Positions 1-9,165 of a stretch of 64,000 nucleotides of DNA are shown in pieces. The notes below the pieces were generated by a model. It made no database searches, was not told the DNA's origin, and saw only the letters and a program-made list of their open reading frames with translations. The stretch is taken from positions 62,001-126,000 of the forward strand of contig NZ_JAKIKX010000002.1 in NCBI RefSeq assembly GCF_023283925.1, in the 5' to 3' direction. The DNA is from Shewanella marisflavi (lineage in GTDB: Bacteria; Pseudomonadota; Gammaproteobacteria; Enterobacterales; Shewanellaceae). Positions within the stretch are counted from its first letter, which is position 1; each line of letters starts with the position of its first letter. Both the position numbers and the translations under genes were made by a program.

Positions 1-145
1 CGTTTTGTACCCATTTCTGCTCGATCAGGTTATTGCGTTGTTCGTTGATCGAAAAACTGGCAAATACAAAAGTGCCTATCGCGGCAAGCACTAACATAAA
101 GATCAAACGTTGAAGTATGGTAAACCTTCTGAGGAGCTCTAGCAT
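1..145 (-). CDS. Methyl-accepting chemotaxis protein, N-terminal end only (partial)
   Basis: The reverse strand starts with ATG at 145 and runs off the left edge after 48 codons. The visible peptide begins MLELLRRFTILQRLIFMLV, followed by a hydrophobic stretch and then the polar segment SINEQRNNLIEQKW. A basic N-terminus, one transmembrane helix and then a periplasmic ligand-binding helix is the usual start of a methyl-accepting chemotaxis receptor with a Cache-type sensor domain. The signalling domain is outside the window, so a sensor kinase or diguanylate cyclase with the same kind of sensor cannot be excluded. The following gene, read divergently, encodes a CheX-like protein, which fits a chemotaxis setting. 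Confidence 0.55.
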   Translation of the reverse strand, partial: MLELLRRFTILQRLIFMLVLAAIGTFVFASFSINEQRNNLIEQKWVQN

Positions 146-505
146 GTGACGTCCTACTTACGGTCCAGTTGAATGTTGCAAATATACAGGCTAACCAAGA
201 TGATTAGAATCAATAGTCAATCCATTGAATACCTAATGTTAATTAGTTGGACGTGGCTCACGCAAATATGTAAACAGAAGGTAATTTTTTAGCACTTTTA
301 TGATGTTTTTTTGACGTTTTTGTAATCAATTTACTGACGCCAACAGCGCCAGTTTCTAAGGCCATCTAAGGGGGCTAATGAGTCAATAAACTTGCGGTTT
401 TTGTTACCTCTGAGTGAGAATCAACTAATCCTCTGTTTTGATTTTGATTTTTATCATAAGAGAGCGCAGAATGGAGTATGACTCTTTTTTACTTATTATG
501 AGCTT
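146..505. other. Intergenic region between divergent MCP and DUF3334 genes
   Basis: This 360-bp AT-rich stretch must carry both divergent promoters. I see no ORF of useful length, no tRNA and no clear palindromic operator. The A/T tracts near 290-330 and 440-460 are the only obvious compositional features. Confidence 0.5.
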
Positions 506-1198
506 ATGACTTCACAAGTGATCACATCCGACGATATTTTACTTAAACTCTGTAACTCAGTGTGCCATGTGCTATCTAGTACGACTGCCAGTGAAGTGAG
601 CCATGCGGCCATGGTGCAGAGTATCACCAAGACCTGTTTGAAGCCCGATTTAGGCTGCTTTTCCATCTTCGATGGTGGCTTCTCTGGTCTGGTGGTGATC
701 AATTTCTCAGCCCCTGCGGCGGTCGAGATCTATCAGGCTTATATGAAACAGATGGGGATGCCTGAGTCTGAGCTGGCGTTTTCACATACCTCTGATGAGG
801 TGGGTGACGTCATGGGCGAACTGATGAACCAGATCCTGGGGTATTTTATCGTTAAGATGAACAAGGAGCTGCAAACCTCGATTAATCAGAGTCAGCCTAA
901 GATGCTGACCATCAACAAAGAGCTGACCATCTCTATTGATACTAACCTAGATGAAGCCGTGGCTCGCCGCGTCGCTTTTAAAACCGCTAGAAATCATATC
1001 TTCTATCTCGAGTTTGCCATGGATAAGACAGAGTTCATCAAACTGGCAGAGTTTGAGCATGAAGAGGATGATCCCGATGCTTTACTGGCCCAGCATGGTC
1101 AAGGCAGTAAGGCAAATGACAGCTCTTGGTCGGCTGCAGTGAATAGCGCCGTGGTGGTGGACGATTCAGATGATTTGATGAAGGAGCTTGGGATATAA
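506..1198 (+). CDS. DUF3334 family protein (CheX/CheC-like)
   Basis: This is a soluble 230-aa protein with no signal peptide or membrane segment. I recognise it as the DUF3334 family of Shewanella and Vibrio. The central segment EVGDVMGELMNQILGYF (about residues 97-113) resembles the E-x-x-N helix of CheC/CheX/FliY phosphatases, which dephosphorylate CheY. The last 45 residues are acidic and low-complexity. A role in chemotaxis signalling is therefore an inference from the motif and the neighbouring chemoreceptor gene, not something established for this family. The ATG at 506 has only a weak ribosome binding site. A good stem-loop terminator follows the gene. Confidence 0.7.
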   Translation: MTSQVITSDDILLKLCNSVCHVLSSTTASEVSHAAMVQSITKTCLKPDLGCFSIFDGGFSGLVVINFSAPAAVEIYQAYMKQMGMPESELAFSHTSDEVGDVMGELMNQILGYFIVKMNKELQTSINQSQPKMLTINKELTISIDTNLDEAVARRVAFKTARNHIFYLEFAMDKTEFIKLAEFEHEEDDPDALLAQHGQGSKANDSSWSAAVNSAVVVDDSDDLMKELGI

Positions 1199-1212
1199 TT
1201 CAGGGTCTAAGG

Positions 1213-1244
1213 GGACGAGTCTTGGCTCGTCCTGCTGATTTTTT
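1213..1244 (+). terminator. Rho-independent terminator after the DUF3334 gene
   Basis: A perfect 7-bp stem (GGACGAG at 1213-1219 with CTCGTCC at 1226-1232) with a 6-nt loop is followed by a T tract at 1239-1244. It separates DUF3334 from the lacI-type gene that starts 19 bp further on. Confidence 0.7.
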
Positions 1245-1262
1245 ACAAGGTCGCCAATAATT

Positions 1263-2291
1263 ATGACAACCAAAGCCACCTCTATCGATATCGCATACCG
1301 TGCGGGTGTGTCGCAATCAACCGTGTCACGCGCGCTAAGAAACAGCCCTCTGGTCAATGAAGAGACCCGCCTTAGGGTTCAGGCCATTGCCAAAGAACTC
1401 AATTATAAGGTCGATAAGAATGCCAGTAATTTGCGAACTCAAAGCAGCCTGACACTGGCCTTGTTGTTGTGTGAAGACCCTACCAACGATGATTCGTTAA
1501 TCAATCCCTTTTTCCTCTCCATGCTAGGCTCCATTACCCGGGCCACCGCTCAGCAAGGCTATGACTTATTAGTTTCCTTTCAGCAGCTTAGCAGCGACTG
1601 GCATGCTGACTATGAGGACAGCAATAAAGCCGATGGCATTATCTTGCTGGGTTACGGTGATTACATGGACTATGAGGAGAAACTGGACAAACTCGCGGCG
1701 CAAAATACCCATTTTGTGATCTGGGGACCGGCGCAAAACAAGTCCTCAGTTCTCTCTATTGGCTGTGATAATCGTCAGGGGGGCATGCTCGCCACAGAAC
1801 ATCTGCTGGCTAAGGGCCGACGTCACATTGCCTTTATTGGCGATGCGTCCAGCCATAGCCCTGAGTTTCAGGCCAGATATCTTGGTCATCAACAGGCGCT
1901 TAAGGCGGCGGGTGTCACCTTGCAAAAAAGCCTACAGTTTGATGCCATCAGCACAGAAAGTTCTGGTTTCGAGGCGACCAATCAGCTGTTAGCGCAAAAG
2001 CGTCCCTTTGATGCCATCTTTGCCGCCAGCGATCTCATTGCTATAGGTGCCATACGTGCGCTTAAGGAAAAAGGACTTAGGGTGCCAGAGGATGTGGCCG
2101 TCGTAGGCTATGACGATATTCCCGTGGCAAGCTTTGCCAATCCGCCGCTGACCACCATCAAGCAAAATACCAAGTTGGCTGGTGAGATCTTGGTGGAGAG
2201 TCTGCTGAAGATGATCAAGGGCCAAGAGGTGAGTAACCAGTTGATCCCCACCAGCTTAATTGAACGGGAGTCTTGCGGCGAATCCCGTTAG
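1263..2291 (+). CDS. LacI-family transcriptional regulator (candidate MalR)
   Basis: This is a 342-aa LacI/GalR-type repressor. The N-terminal helix-turn-helix is at about residues 7-28 (SIDIAYRAGVSQSTVSRALR), with a hinge helix near 50-60. A periplasmic-binding-like sensor domain follows, recognisable from AFIGDASS, AIFAASDLIAIGAIRALKEKG and VAVVGYDDIPVASFANPPLTT. The sensor binds a sugar effector in this family. It is the only LacI-type gene in the window. Four LacI-style palindromes with a central CG lie upstream of the alpha-glucan genes at 11, 15 and 32 kb, so I infer that it may be the maltodextrin regulator MalR. I see no such palindrome upstream of the gene itself. The 3' end overlaps the convergent exonuclease gene by 4 bp. 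Confidence 0.85.
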   Translation: MTTKATSIDIAYRAGVSQSTVSRALRNSPLVNEETRLRVQAIAKELNYKVDKNASNLRTQSSLTLALLLCEDPTNDDSLINPFFLSMLGSITRATAQQGYDLLVSFQQLSSDWHADYEDSNKADGIILLGYGDYMDYEEKLDKLAAQNTHFVIWGPAQNKSSVLSIGCDNRQGGMLATEHLLAKGRRHIAFIGDASSHSPEFQARYLGHQQALKAAGVTLQKSLQFDAISTESSGFEATNQLLAQKRPFDAIFAASDLIAIGAIRALKEKGLRVPEDVAVVGYDDIPVASFANPPLTTIKQNTKLAGEILVESLLKMIKGQEVSNQLIPTSLIERESCGESR

Positions 2292-2905
2292 CCCTGCCAC
2301 CTACGCATAAATTGATCTAATTGTTGTTTAGGTTGGCGCTGAAGGGCTAGCATCAGCTCAAAACTGGGAGCAGGGCAACTCCATCTGTTTATGACCGCAT
2401 CGTTGAGCGCCAGCCATAACGAGGCTGTGACCTCGGCATCATTGAGGGCGCGGTGAAACACCCCATCGTTTTCGATCGCGAGATAACTGACTAAGGTGCC
2501 AAGCTGATGGTTGGGTGAGTTTTGAAACAGGCGTCTTGCCAGCAGGAGTGAACAAGCAAATGGTTGGGATTGCTCTAGGTTAATGCGGGCAAGTTCTGCC
2601 GCCAAAAATTTCTGATCGAAACTGGCATTGTGAGCCACCAGGTGACTGCCATCAATAAAGTCGGCAAAGTCGCTCATGACACTGGCCACGCTTGGTGCCT
2701 GCTCCAACATCTGATTGCTGATCCCGGTATATTGTTCGATAAAACTGCTGATGCGAAACCCGGGATTCATCAACTCTTGAAACCTATCGACCACGACTCC
2801 TTGCTTGAGTTTTACCGCACCTATCTCGATGGCGCGATCGCCCTGTTGGGGGGAGAGACCTGTGGTTTCGAAATCCAGTACCACTATAGATGACGCGGCA
2901 GACAT
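2288..2905 (-). CDS. DnaQ-like DEDDh 3'-5' exonuclease
   Basis: This 205-aa protein has the full DEDDh exonuclease set: D11 and E13 in LDFETTG, D97 in AHNASFD, and H151 and D156 in HRALNDAE. Such proteins remove nucleotides from DNA or RNA 3' ends using two metal ions. It resembles the stand-alone DNA polymerase III epsilon-like exonucleases rather than the replicative DnaQ, since there is no long C-terminal polymerase-binding tail. I chose the ATG at 2905 because AGAGGATC lies just upstream; the reading frame stays open about nine codons further. It is transcribed in the same direction as fusA but separated from it by a terminator. Confidence 0.85.
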   Translation of the reverse strand: MSAASSIVVLDFETTGLSPQQGDRAIEIGAVKLKQGVVVDRFQELMNPGFRISSFIEQYTGISNQMLEQAPSVASVMSDFADFIDGSHLVAHNASFDQKFLAAELARINLEQSQPFACSLLLARRLFQNSPNHQLGTLVSYLAIENDGVFHRALNDAEVTASLWLALNDAVINRWSCPAPSFELMLALQRQPKQQLDQFMRRWQG

Positions 2906-2941
2906 AACTGATCCTCTGATGGTGTCGAGCACGAAATAAGA

Positions 2942-2975
2942 AAAAACCCTAACAACTTACATTGTTAGGGTTTTT
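2942..2975. terminator. Bidirectional terminator downstream of EF-G
   Basis: A 14-bp perfect stem (2942-2955 with 2962-2975) has a 6-nt loop. A and T tracts flank it, so it can act in both directions. It lies 30 bp beyond the fusA stop codon. Confidence 0.85.
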
Positions 2976-3004
2976 GGTAAAGAAGGTTTAGTTAAGCAGT
3001 AATA

Positions 3005-5089
3005 TTACTTCTTAGCTTCTCTTTCTTTAACTTCAGCGATAACTTTCTCAGAAACACTGTTTGGACATGGTGAGTAGTGTGAGAACTCCATAGAGAACTG
3101 ACCACGACCAGAGGTCATTGTACGTAGAGAACCGATGTAACCGAACATTTCTGAAAGCGGTACGTCAGCCTTGATACGAACACCAGTCACACCAGCTTGC
3201 TGATCTTTGATCATGCCGCGACGACGGTTAAGGTCACCAATTACGTCACCTACGTTGTCTTCTGGGCTGAATACGTCAACTTTCATGATAGGCTCAAGCA
3301 GTTGCGCGCCAGCTTTTGGCATAGATTGACGGAATGCGCCTTTAGCAGCGATTTCGAACGCGATAGCTGACGAGTCAACTGCGTGGAAAGCACCGTCAGT
3401 CAGTTCTAGTTCAACGTCTAGTACTGGGAAGCCAGCAACGGTACCAGTCTGCATCATGCTCTCGAAACCTTTTTCAACAGCAGGCCAGAATTCTTTAGGT
3501 ACGTTACCACCAACAACAGATGACTTGAACGTGAAGCCAGAGTTTTGCTCACCAGGACGGATGGTGTAGTCGATCTTACCGAACTGACCAGAACCACCTG
3601 ACTGCTTCTTGTGCGTGTAGCTATCAGAAATTTCTTGAGTGATAGTTTCACGGTATGCTACTTGAGGCTCACCAACGATTAGGTCAACGCCATAAGTACG
3701 CTTCAGGATGTCTACCTTAATGTCTAGGTGAAGTTCACCCATACCCTTAAGGATGGTTTCGCCTGAATCTTCGTCAGTTTCAACGCGGAATGATGGATCT
3801 TCTGCGATCATCTTACCGATAGCGATACCCATTTTCTCTGAGCCGCCTTTATCTTTTGGCGCAACAGCGATAGAGATAACTGGCTCTGGGAATACCATGG
3901 CTTCAAGAGTACAAGGGTGCTTAACATCACACAGAGTGTGACCAGTTTGCACGTTCTTCATACCTACGATAGCGATGATGTCACCAGCTTGAGCTGATTC
4001 AAGTTCGTTACGCTCATCTGCTTGCATTTCACACATACGGCCGATACGTTCAGTCTTACCAGTTGCACTGTTAAGAATGGTATCGCCTTTGTTGATGCGA
4101 CCAGAGTAGATACGTACGAAGGTCAGGGCACCGAAACGGTCATCCATGATCTTGAACGCAAGCGCTTTTAGTGGCTCGTCAGCTGAAACGATAGCGTGTT
4201 CGCCAGTTTCGTTACCTTCTTCGTCGGTCAGAGGCTGTGGATCAACTTCTTGTGGAGAAGGTAGGTAATCAACAACTGCGTCTAGTAGAAGCTGCATACC
4301 TTTGTTCTTAAACGCAGAACCACAGTATGTTGGGAAGAAGTGCATGGTACGAGTACCTGCACGGATACAACGCTTGATGTCTTCCATAGATGGCTCTTCG
4401 CCTTCCATGTAAGCTTCCATCAGGTCGTCGTCCATCTCAACGGCAGACTCGATCAGTTGCTCACGGTATTCTTCAACAAGGTCAACCATGTCAGCAGGTA
4501 CATCTTCGATGCTGTAGTTTTCAGCTTGTCCAGTTTCGTCCCAAACCCATGCTTTACGGGTTAGTAGATCGACAACGCCCTTGAACTCATCTTCGATACC
4601 GATAGGCAGTACCATAACGAGTGGGTTAGCCGCAAGAACGTCTTTAGTTTGCTTAACAACGCGCAAGAAGTCTGCACCCATACGGTCCAGCTTGTTTACG
4701 AAGATGATACGCGCAACTTCAGATTCGTTTGCATAACGCCAGTTGGTTTCTGATTGTGGCTCAACACCACCAGAACCACAGAATACACCGATACCACCGT
4801 CTAGTACTTTTAGAGAACGATAAACTTCAACTGTGAAGTCAACGTGGCCAGGGGTGTCGATGACGTTGAAACGGTGATCGTTCCAGAAGCAACTTACAGC
4901 AGCAGACTGAATGGTAATACCACGCTCAGCTTCCTGTTCCATGAAGTCGGTTGTAGATTCACCATCATGAACTTCACCCAGCTTATGAATCTTGCCGGTT
5001 AGCTTTAGGATACGCTCTGTTGTGGTGGTCTTACCCGCATCAACGTGAGCGAAGATACCAATGTTTCTGTACTTTGATAAATCAGTCAT
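3005..5089 (-). CDS. fusA: Elongation factor G, second-copy type
   Basis: This 694-aa translational GTPase catalyses ribosomal translocation. The GTPase motifs are intact: AHVDAGKT (14-21), DTPGHVDF (78-85) and NKLD (132-135). Domains II to V follow, ending with the typical [18 protein letters not shown] region. The sequence just after the G3 motif ([13 protein letters not shown]) and the length are typical of the extra EF-G gene of Shewanella and Vibrio, often labelled fusA2 or fusB. It is not next to rpsL, rpsG or tuf, which also argues that the main EF-G gene is elsewhere. Family members of this kind may work in translation under special conditions or in ribosome recycling; the sequence does not decide this. 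Confidence 0.95.
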   Translation of the reverse strand: MTDLSKYRNIGIFAHVDAGKTTTTERILKLTGKIHKLGEVHDGESTTDFMEQEAERGITIQSAAVSCFWNDHRFNVIDTPGHVDFTVEVYRSLKVLDGGIGVFCGSGGVEPQSETNWRYANESEVARIIFVNKLDRMGADFLRVVKQTKDVLAANPLVMVLPIGIEDEFKGVVDLLTRKAWVWDETGQAENYSIEDVPADMVDLVEEYREQLIESAVEMDDDLMEAYMEGEEPSMEDIKRCIRAGTRTMHFFPTYCGSAFKNKGMQLLLDAVVDYLPSPQEVDPQPLTDEEGNETGEHAIVSADEPLKALAFKIMDDRFGALTFVRIYSGRINKGDTILNSATGKTERIGRMCEMQADERNELESAQAGDIIAIVGMKNVQTGHTLCDVKHPCTLEAMVFPEPVISIAVAPKDKGGSEKMGIAIGKMIAEDPSFRVETDEDSGETILKGMGELHLDIKVDILKRTYGVDLIVGEPQVAYRETITQEISDSYTHKKQSGGSGQFGKIDYTIRPGEQNSGFTFKSSVVGGNVPKEFWPAVEKGFESMMQTGTVAGFPVLDVELELTDGAFHAVDSSAIAFEIAAKGAFRQSMPKAGAQLLEPIMKVDVFSPEDNVGDVIGDLNRRRGMIKDQQAGVTGVRIKADVPLSEMFGYIGSLRTMTSGRGQFSMEFSHYSPCPNSVSEKVIAEVKEREAKK

Positions 5090-5519
5090 TTTTCTACTCT
5101 ATTGGAGTTACGTTCTAAAATTCGGGGGGAAGTATATCAATACTTTTCAAATTTTTTTATTCATTTTTATCAATTTTGCTGAAATATCATCTTTATCTCG
5201 AGAAATTACCCACTCTTTGATGTCTTCCCCCTGAAGCAAACCCATAGCGGGACTGGTTTTCGGTCATAAAAAGAACATGATGTTATAACCCGAAAATTCG
5301 TTATATCTTTTTATATGTTGCTGTGCTGTGCTGGGCAGAAAAAATCCGCGCCGGGTTTATTTTAAGAAAGACATTCTTCCCCAGCTTACTGCGGTATAGG
5401 ATTAGATAGCCTGTGTTTGTGTGGGAGGGCTAAAACGAATTCAACCCTTTATGGGTTAAGCAAAGGTGTATTTGTCGTGCTAAGTTAATCAAGGTGAAGG
5501 CAAAAGTTTGGAGAAATGC
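5090..5519. other. Intergenic region between divergent EF-G and outer-membrane protein genes
   Basis: This 430-bp spacer is AT-rich near the EF-G start and more mixed toward the OMP gene. It should contain two divergent promoters. I see no RNA gene, riboswitch-like fold or clear operator in it. Confidence 0.45.
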
Positions 5520-6545
5520 ATGGTAAATTCGTTGCTTAGGCGTTTGATGGCTCACAGCTTTGCGTTCCATAAGATCAAGGCTCACGTTTTATCTGCTTTC
5601 GTTTTTCAGGCGCAGGTTTTAAGAGCCAGTGTGTTAAATACCAGACATCTTATTATTCGCTGTGCAGCCTTTGGCATCTCATTTTTGTGGGTGATTAGCG
5701 CCGTACAGGCACAAGATCTTGAGCCGCGCAGCTATACGAATCTTCCGATTGGATTAAATTTTGCTGCCCTTGGTTATCTTCATTCTGAAGGGGAGGTATC
5801 GCCATCTCCCGGCGCAGCAATCTCAGATGCCAGTTTGACGATCGATACGCTCGTCTTAGCCTATGCCAGAACTTTTTCGCTGGCTGAACGAAGTGCCAAG
5901 TTGGATCTGGCTCTTGCTCGCAGCTGTTTTCAGGGCAGCGCCATGCTTAATGGTGAGCGCGTCGAGGCCGATCGCTGTGGCTATAACGATCCCAGTGTTA
6001 AGCTGACCTGGAACTTTTATGGTGCACCGGCCATGGACGCGAAAACCTTTGCCTCCTGGCAGCAGGGAATCGTGTTGGGCACAAGCCTAGAGATCACGGC
6101 ACCCTTGGGCAGTTACCAGTCTGAGTATCTCCTTAATGCCGGCGCCAACCGCTGGATATTTCGCCCAGGGCTGGGCCTTTCCCATAAGCTAGGTCGCTGG
6201 TATTACAATCTAAGCGCTTCGGTTCGCCTCTATGGCGATAACGCATCCTATTTGGGCGATACAAGGTTAGCGCAGGAACCGCAGACCAACCTGCAAGCGC
6301 ATCTTATCTATACTTTTTCGCCCGGGCACTGGCTGGCGTTAAACGCTAACTATTTTTTTGGCGGGGAAACCAGCAAAAACGGCTTATCCTCCGGGGATGG
6401 TCAAAATAATTCCCGCTTTGGCTTAACTTACTCCCTGGCCCTTACAGCGCGAAGCAGTATAAAGCTCAATGCCAGTACTGGTGTGCTCACTCGATTTGGT
6501 AACGACTTTGACTCCTTAGGCGCCTATTGGTTGTATCGCTTTTAA
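5520..6545 (+). CDS. Outer-membrane beta-barrel protein (MetA-pathway/phenol-transporter-like)
   Basis: This 341-aa exported protein has an unusually long N-terminal region: about 35 basic residues precede the hydrophobic signal segment (IIRCAAFGISFLWVISAVQAQ), which suggests cleavage after AQA. The mature part has alternating aromatic and polar strands and ends YWLYRF, with the C-terminal Phe expected for an outer-membrane barrel. YTNLPIGLNFAALGY and the general layout resemble the Phenol_MetA_deg transporter family; the substrate is unknown. I chose the ATG at 5520 because GGAG lies 6 bp upstream; an in-frame TTG at 5508 is less likely. The true start could be further in, given the long pre-signal region. 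Confidence 0.65.
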   Translation: MVNSLLRRLMAHSFAFHKIKAHVLSAFVFQAQVLRASVLNTRHLIIRCAAFGISFLWVISAVQAQDLEPRSYTNLPIGLNFAALGYLHSEGEVSPSPGAAISDASLTIDTLVLAYARTFSLAERSAKLDLALARSCFQGSAMLNGERVEADRCGYNDPSVKLTWNFYGAPAMDAKTFASWQQGIVLGTSLEITAPLGSYQSEYLLNAGANRWIFRPGLGLSHKLGRWYYNLSASVRLYGDNASYLGDTRLAQEPQTNLQAHLIYTFSPGHWLALNANYFFGGETSKNGLSSGDGQNNSRFGLTYSLALTARSSIKLNASTGVLTRFGNDFDSLGAYWLYRF

Positions 6546-6587
6546 TCTGACTGAATGTCATCGTCTATCAATAAGTGGCGGCAAAAT

Positions 6588-6618
6588 AAAAAAGCCAGTC
6601 GATGAGACTGGCTTTTTT
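6588..6618. terminator. Bidirectional terminator between OMP and glucoamylase genes
   Basis: Stem AAAGCCAGTC / GACTGGCTTT with a short loop, with A and T tracts on the two sides. It lies between two convergent genes and can serve both. Confidence 0.85.
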
Positions 6619-6628
6619 ATGAATGGGT

Positions 6629-9124
6629 TTAAGGGTGAGAGGTAAGGGTATCGGTCACGCTTGGATAGTGGTCCCAGACTTTAGCATCGGTTAAGGAACG
6701 CACCATCTTGACGTATTCGGCGTGAGTCCAGGCTAGCGGCGTGGCTGAGTTGGTACCTTGGCCAAGCTGATAGTTAAAGCGGGTACTGTCGCCAACGCCA
6801 TCCCAAACCTGTTCGGGAAGCATCAGGCCGTTGTTGGCAAAAGCTTCCATCCCTTTTACATAGGTGTCTATGAGTTGCTGTTTCTTAGCCGCATCCAGGC
6901 AGTCTGTTGCAATGGCCTTAGCCAGTTCAAAATGGGCGCGCTCGCCGGTAAAGAAAGGCCATACCCGGCCCCGTTGGCCAGGCGTATTGCTGCCATTTTC
7001 GGCGTAGTTGCCGCCGGTTTGCGTATCTTCACCATAGCCGTCATTGCCATAGCGGCGAAATCCTGGGAAGCGAGTACCATCTTTGGCGGTAAACTCGTAG
7101 CGCACCCTGAGGTTATCTTCGAGCTTTGTATTGTCAATAAGCTTAAGGGTGGCATTGATCCTGGCATCGGTCGCCGGTTTAACCCCATAGCGCACCATCT
7201 CCAGGAAACCACCATCTAATATGAGACGCTGATCCAGTCCGGCTCTGCCGTTGTTATCGGCAAGCTTATCGGCCTTATCCGGTGTGCCATTAGGCGCTAG
7301 GCGCAGATAGTAAGGTGCCTGGGTACCGTCACTTGCACTAAGCATGGGGCTTTGGGTCACCATAAGGGTGTCCAGCTTGGCGGCCATCTCTTTAGCGGTG
7401 GCCAGGTAGCGCTCGGCGGCGGCGAGATCTTGCGCCTGTTTGGCGATATCGCTGGCGCTAATTAAACCTGCAATCACGGCGGCGGCTGTCGAAGGCGAGT
7501 AGCCTTGCTGCTCTTCCCAGCGTTCCTGTTGTGTCTTAAGCGGGACTATCTGGGTATGGTTCCAGTCAAGGTTTACTTCACCGCCCGTTACCAGAAAATC
7601 GGCCGCAGGCTTCAGCATGGTTTGATACCACTGGCTAATTTCTTGATCGCTTAACACGCCGGCGTGCCAGAGTTTCCATCCCAGCATGATAGGCATCGCG
7701 GTTTGATCTAACTGTACGCCAACCCATTCGATTTGACCGTCGACATGAGTCTTTTGCAGGAACCAGCCTGGAACGCCTTCATAGCCAGGGGTCGCTTCGC
7801 TTACCTGCACTTTTTTAAGGTATTCAAAGGCGACCTTAGGGGTTTGGGTATCGCCCATGGCTAAGAAAGCCATGGCGCATTGGTAGAAGTCTCTTGGCCA
7901 GACGGCCTTGTAGCCGGTCGAGCCTTTGACCGCAGAGACAGTGTCGCCCCAAGGGTTAGACAAGGAGGCGATGAGGGCGCCGGCATGGGTTTTATCTTCC
8001 TGAGCCTTAAGAACAAGCGCGCTGGCATACAGGAGTTTCCCTGCATCGGCTGTGTTGGCTGTCATCGCCTCAAGCCCAGAGAGTTGCTGCAGATAGTCCT
8101 GCCAGCCAATGGTATCTCCCTCGCCGTTGTAGGCCGCCAGCACCGCATCATAGCCCGCATCAAGAGTTTTCTGGGCAGTTTGCTCGCTGCTAGCTTGATC
8201 TTGACCAAAGCCGAATACAAAGGTAGTGCTCAGGCTGATATTTTCGGCATCGCCGACCTTAAGCGTAGGCAGCGCCGCGGTCATGGCGACATTGCCCAAA
8301 GTCTGTTTGTCCGCACTGGTGTGGCTGTAAAGGTTGTTTAACTCACCGTTAGCCTTTAGATCGCTCAGGCCGTCAGATACGCCGACAAACCCGACGCTGG
8401 TCTGGCTAAAGGGGAGGTCGGCGCGCACGGTCAGCACGCTGGAATCCTGGTTGCCGGTATAGGCATAGAGACTATTGCCATCGGCGCTCACGCTGGCAAT
8501 ATCATTGGCGCCGCTATTATCGATATGCGGGTTGACATAAAGATAGGGGGTAATGCCCGGCTCAAAGGCGGTAAAGAACACCTTCATCACTAAGCTGTCA
8601 CGATCGGGATCGGTAAAGAAGTGTTTCTCTATCTGATACTTGCCTTCGATATCCTTGTTAACCACCTTGTAGGCTAATGACAGGGGACGACCTGCGTCAT
8701 CTTTATGCAGATAATCTATGCTGGTGATGGTGTTCTCTTTCTCGGTATCGACAAAGCCATTACCTGCGATGATAAATTGTGCCTCTTTTAGCTGGGCGTT
8801 ATGGATAAGGCCATACATGGTTTCGGTCAGCACGCCTTGAGCCAGAGAAAACCAGACGCGGCTGACCGGGTTGGCCTGGGTGTCTAGATAGCGCCCGGCG
8901 CTTTGCTCTGTGGTGACATAGGGTTCATAGGATGTGCCTATGCCGGTTTTACCCGAGAAGGCCCAGGTTGGCTCGGCGCCAGGTGCACCTGGTGCTATGT
9001 TGAGGCTTGCGGCCGCAGCCACTTGCTTTGGCGCAGGCTGATCCGCACCGCCGCAGGCGCTTAGCAGAGTGCCTAAGGAGAGGGCGATTAAGGTGCGAGT
9101 AAAACGTGCAGGCTTAGACGTCAT
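6629..9124 (-). CDS. GH15 glucoamylase lipoprotein (glucan 1,4-alpha-glucosidase)
   Basis: This 831-aa enzyme is expected to release beta-glucose from the non-reducing ends of maltodextrin and starch. The N-terminus is a lipoprotein signal (IALSLGTLLSACGG), so it should be anchored in the outer membrane. The N-terminal third is the beta-sandwich found in bacterial glucoamylases and glucodextranases. The (alpha/alpha)6 barrel carries WPRDFYQC, GQIEWVGVQLDQTA, QGYSPSTAAAVIAGL and, near residue 725, WPFFTGERAHFELA, where the Glu is the expected general base. It is the downstream gene of a two-gene unit with the sugar permease (41-bp gap), and a palindromic operator lies upstream of that unit. 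Its product would be glucose for the FucP-type permease at 34 kb. Confidence 0.92.
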   Translation of the reverse strand: MTSKPARFTRTLIALSLGTLLSACGGADQPAPKQVAAAASLNIAPGAPGAEPTWAFSGKTGIGTSYEPYVTTEQSAGRYLDTQANPVSRVWFSLAQGVLTETMYGLIHNAQLKEAQFIIAGNGFVDTEKENTITSIDYLHKDDAGRPLSLAYKVVNKDIEGKYQIEKHFFTDPDRDSLVMKVFFTAFEPGITPYLYVNPHIDNSGANDIASVSADGNSLYAYTGNQDSSVLTVRADLPFSQTSVGFVGVSDGLSDLKANGELNNLYSHTSADKQTLGNVAMTAALPTLKVGDAENISLSTTFVFGFGQDQASSEQTAQKTLDAGYDAVLAAYNGEGDTIGWQDYLQQLSGLEAMTANTADAGKLLYASALVLKAQEDKTHAGALIASLSNPWGDTVSAVKGSTGYKAVWPRDFYQCAMAFLAMGDTQTPKVAFEYLKKVQVSEATPGYEGVPGWFLQKTHVDGQIEWVGVQLDQTAMPIMLGWKLWHAGVLSDQEISQWYQTMLKPAADFLVTGGEVNLDWNHTQIVPLKTQQERWEEQQGYSPSTAAAVIAGLISASDIAKQAQDLAAAERYLATAKEMAAKLDTLMVTQSPMLSASDGTQAPYYLRLAPNGTPDKADKLADNNGRAGLDQRLILDGGFLEMVRYGVKPATDARINATLKLIDNTKLEDNLRVRYEFTAKDGTRFPGFRRYGNDGYGEDTQTGGNYAENGSNTPGQRGRVWPFFTGERAHFELAKAIATDCLDAAKKQQLIDTYVKGMEAFANNGLMLPEQVWDGVGDSTRFNYQLGQGTNSATPLAWTHAEYVKMVRSLTDAKVWDHYPSVTDTLTSHP

Positions 9125-9165
9125 GATTAGGTTCTCATCTGTTTTATTGTTATGGGTAAATGCGG

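Noticed and set aside
2905..2932. Longer N-terminus for the exonuclease starting at 2932
   Set aside because: AGAGGATC is well placed for the ATG at 2905, and exonuclease similarity starts right after it; the extra nine residues run toward the EF-G terminator.
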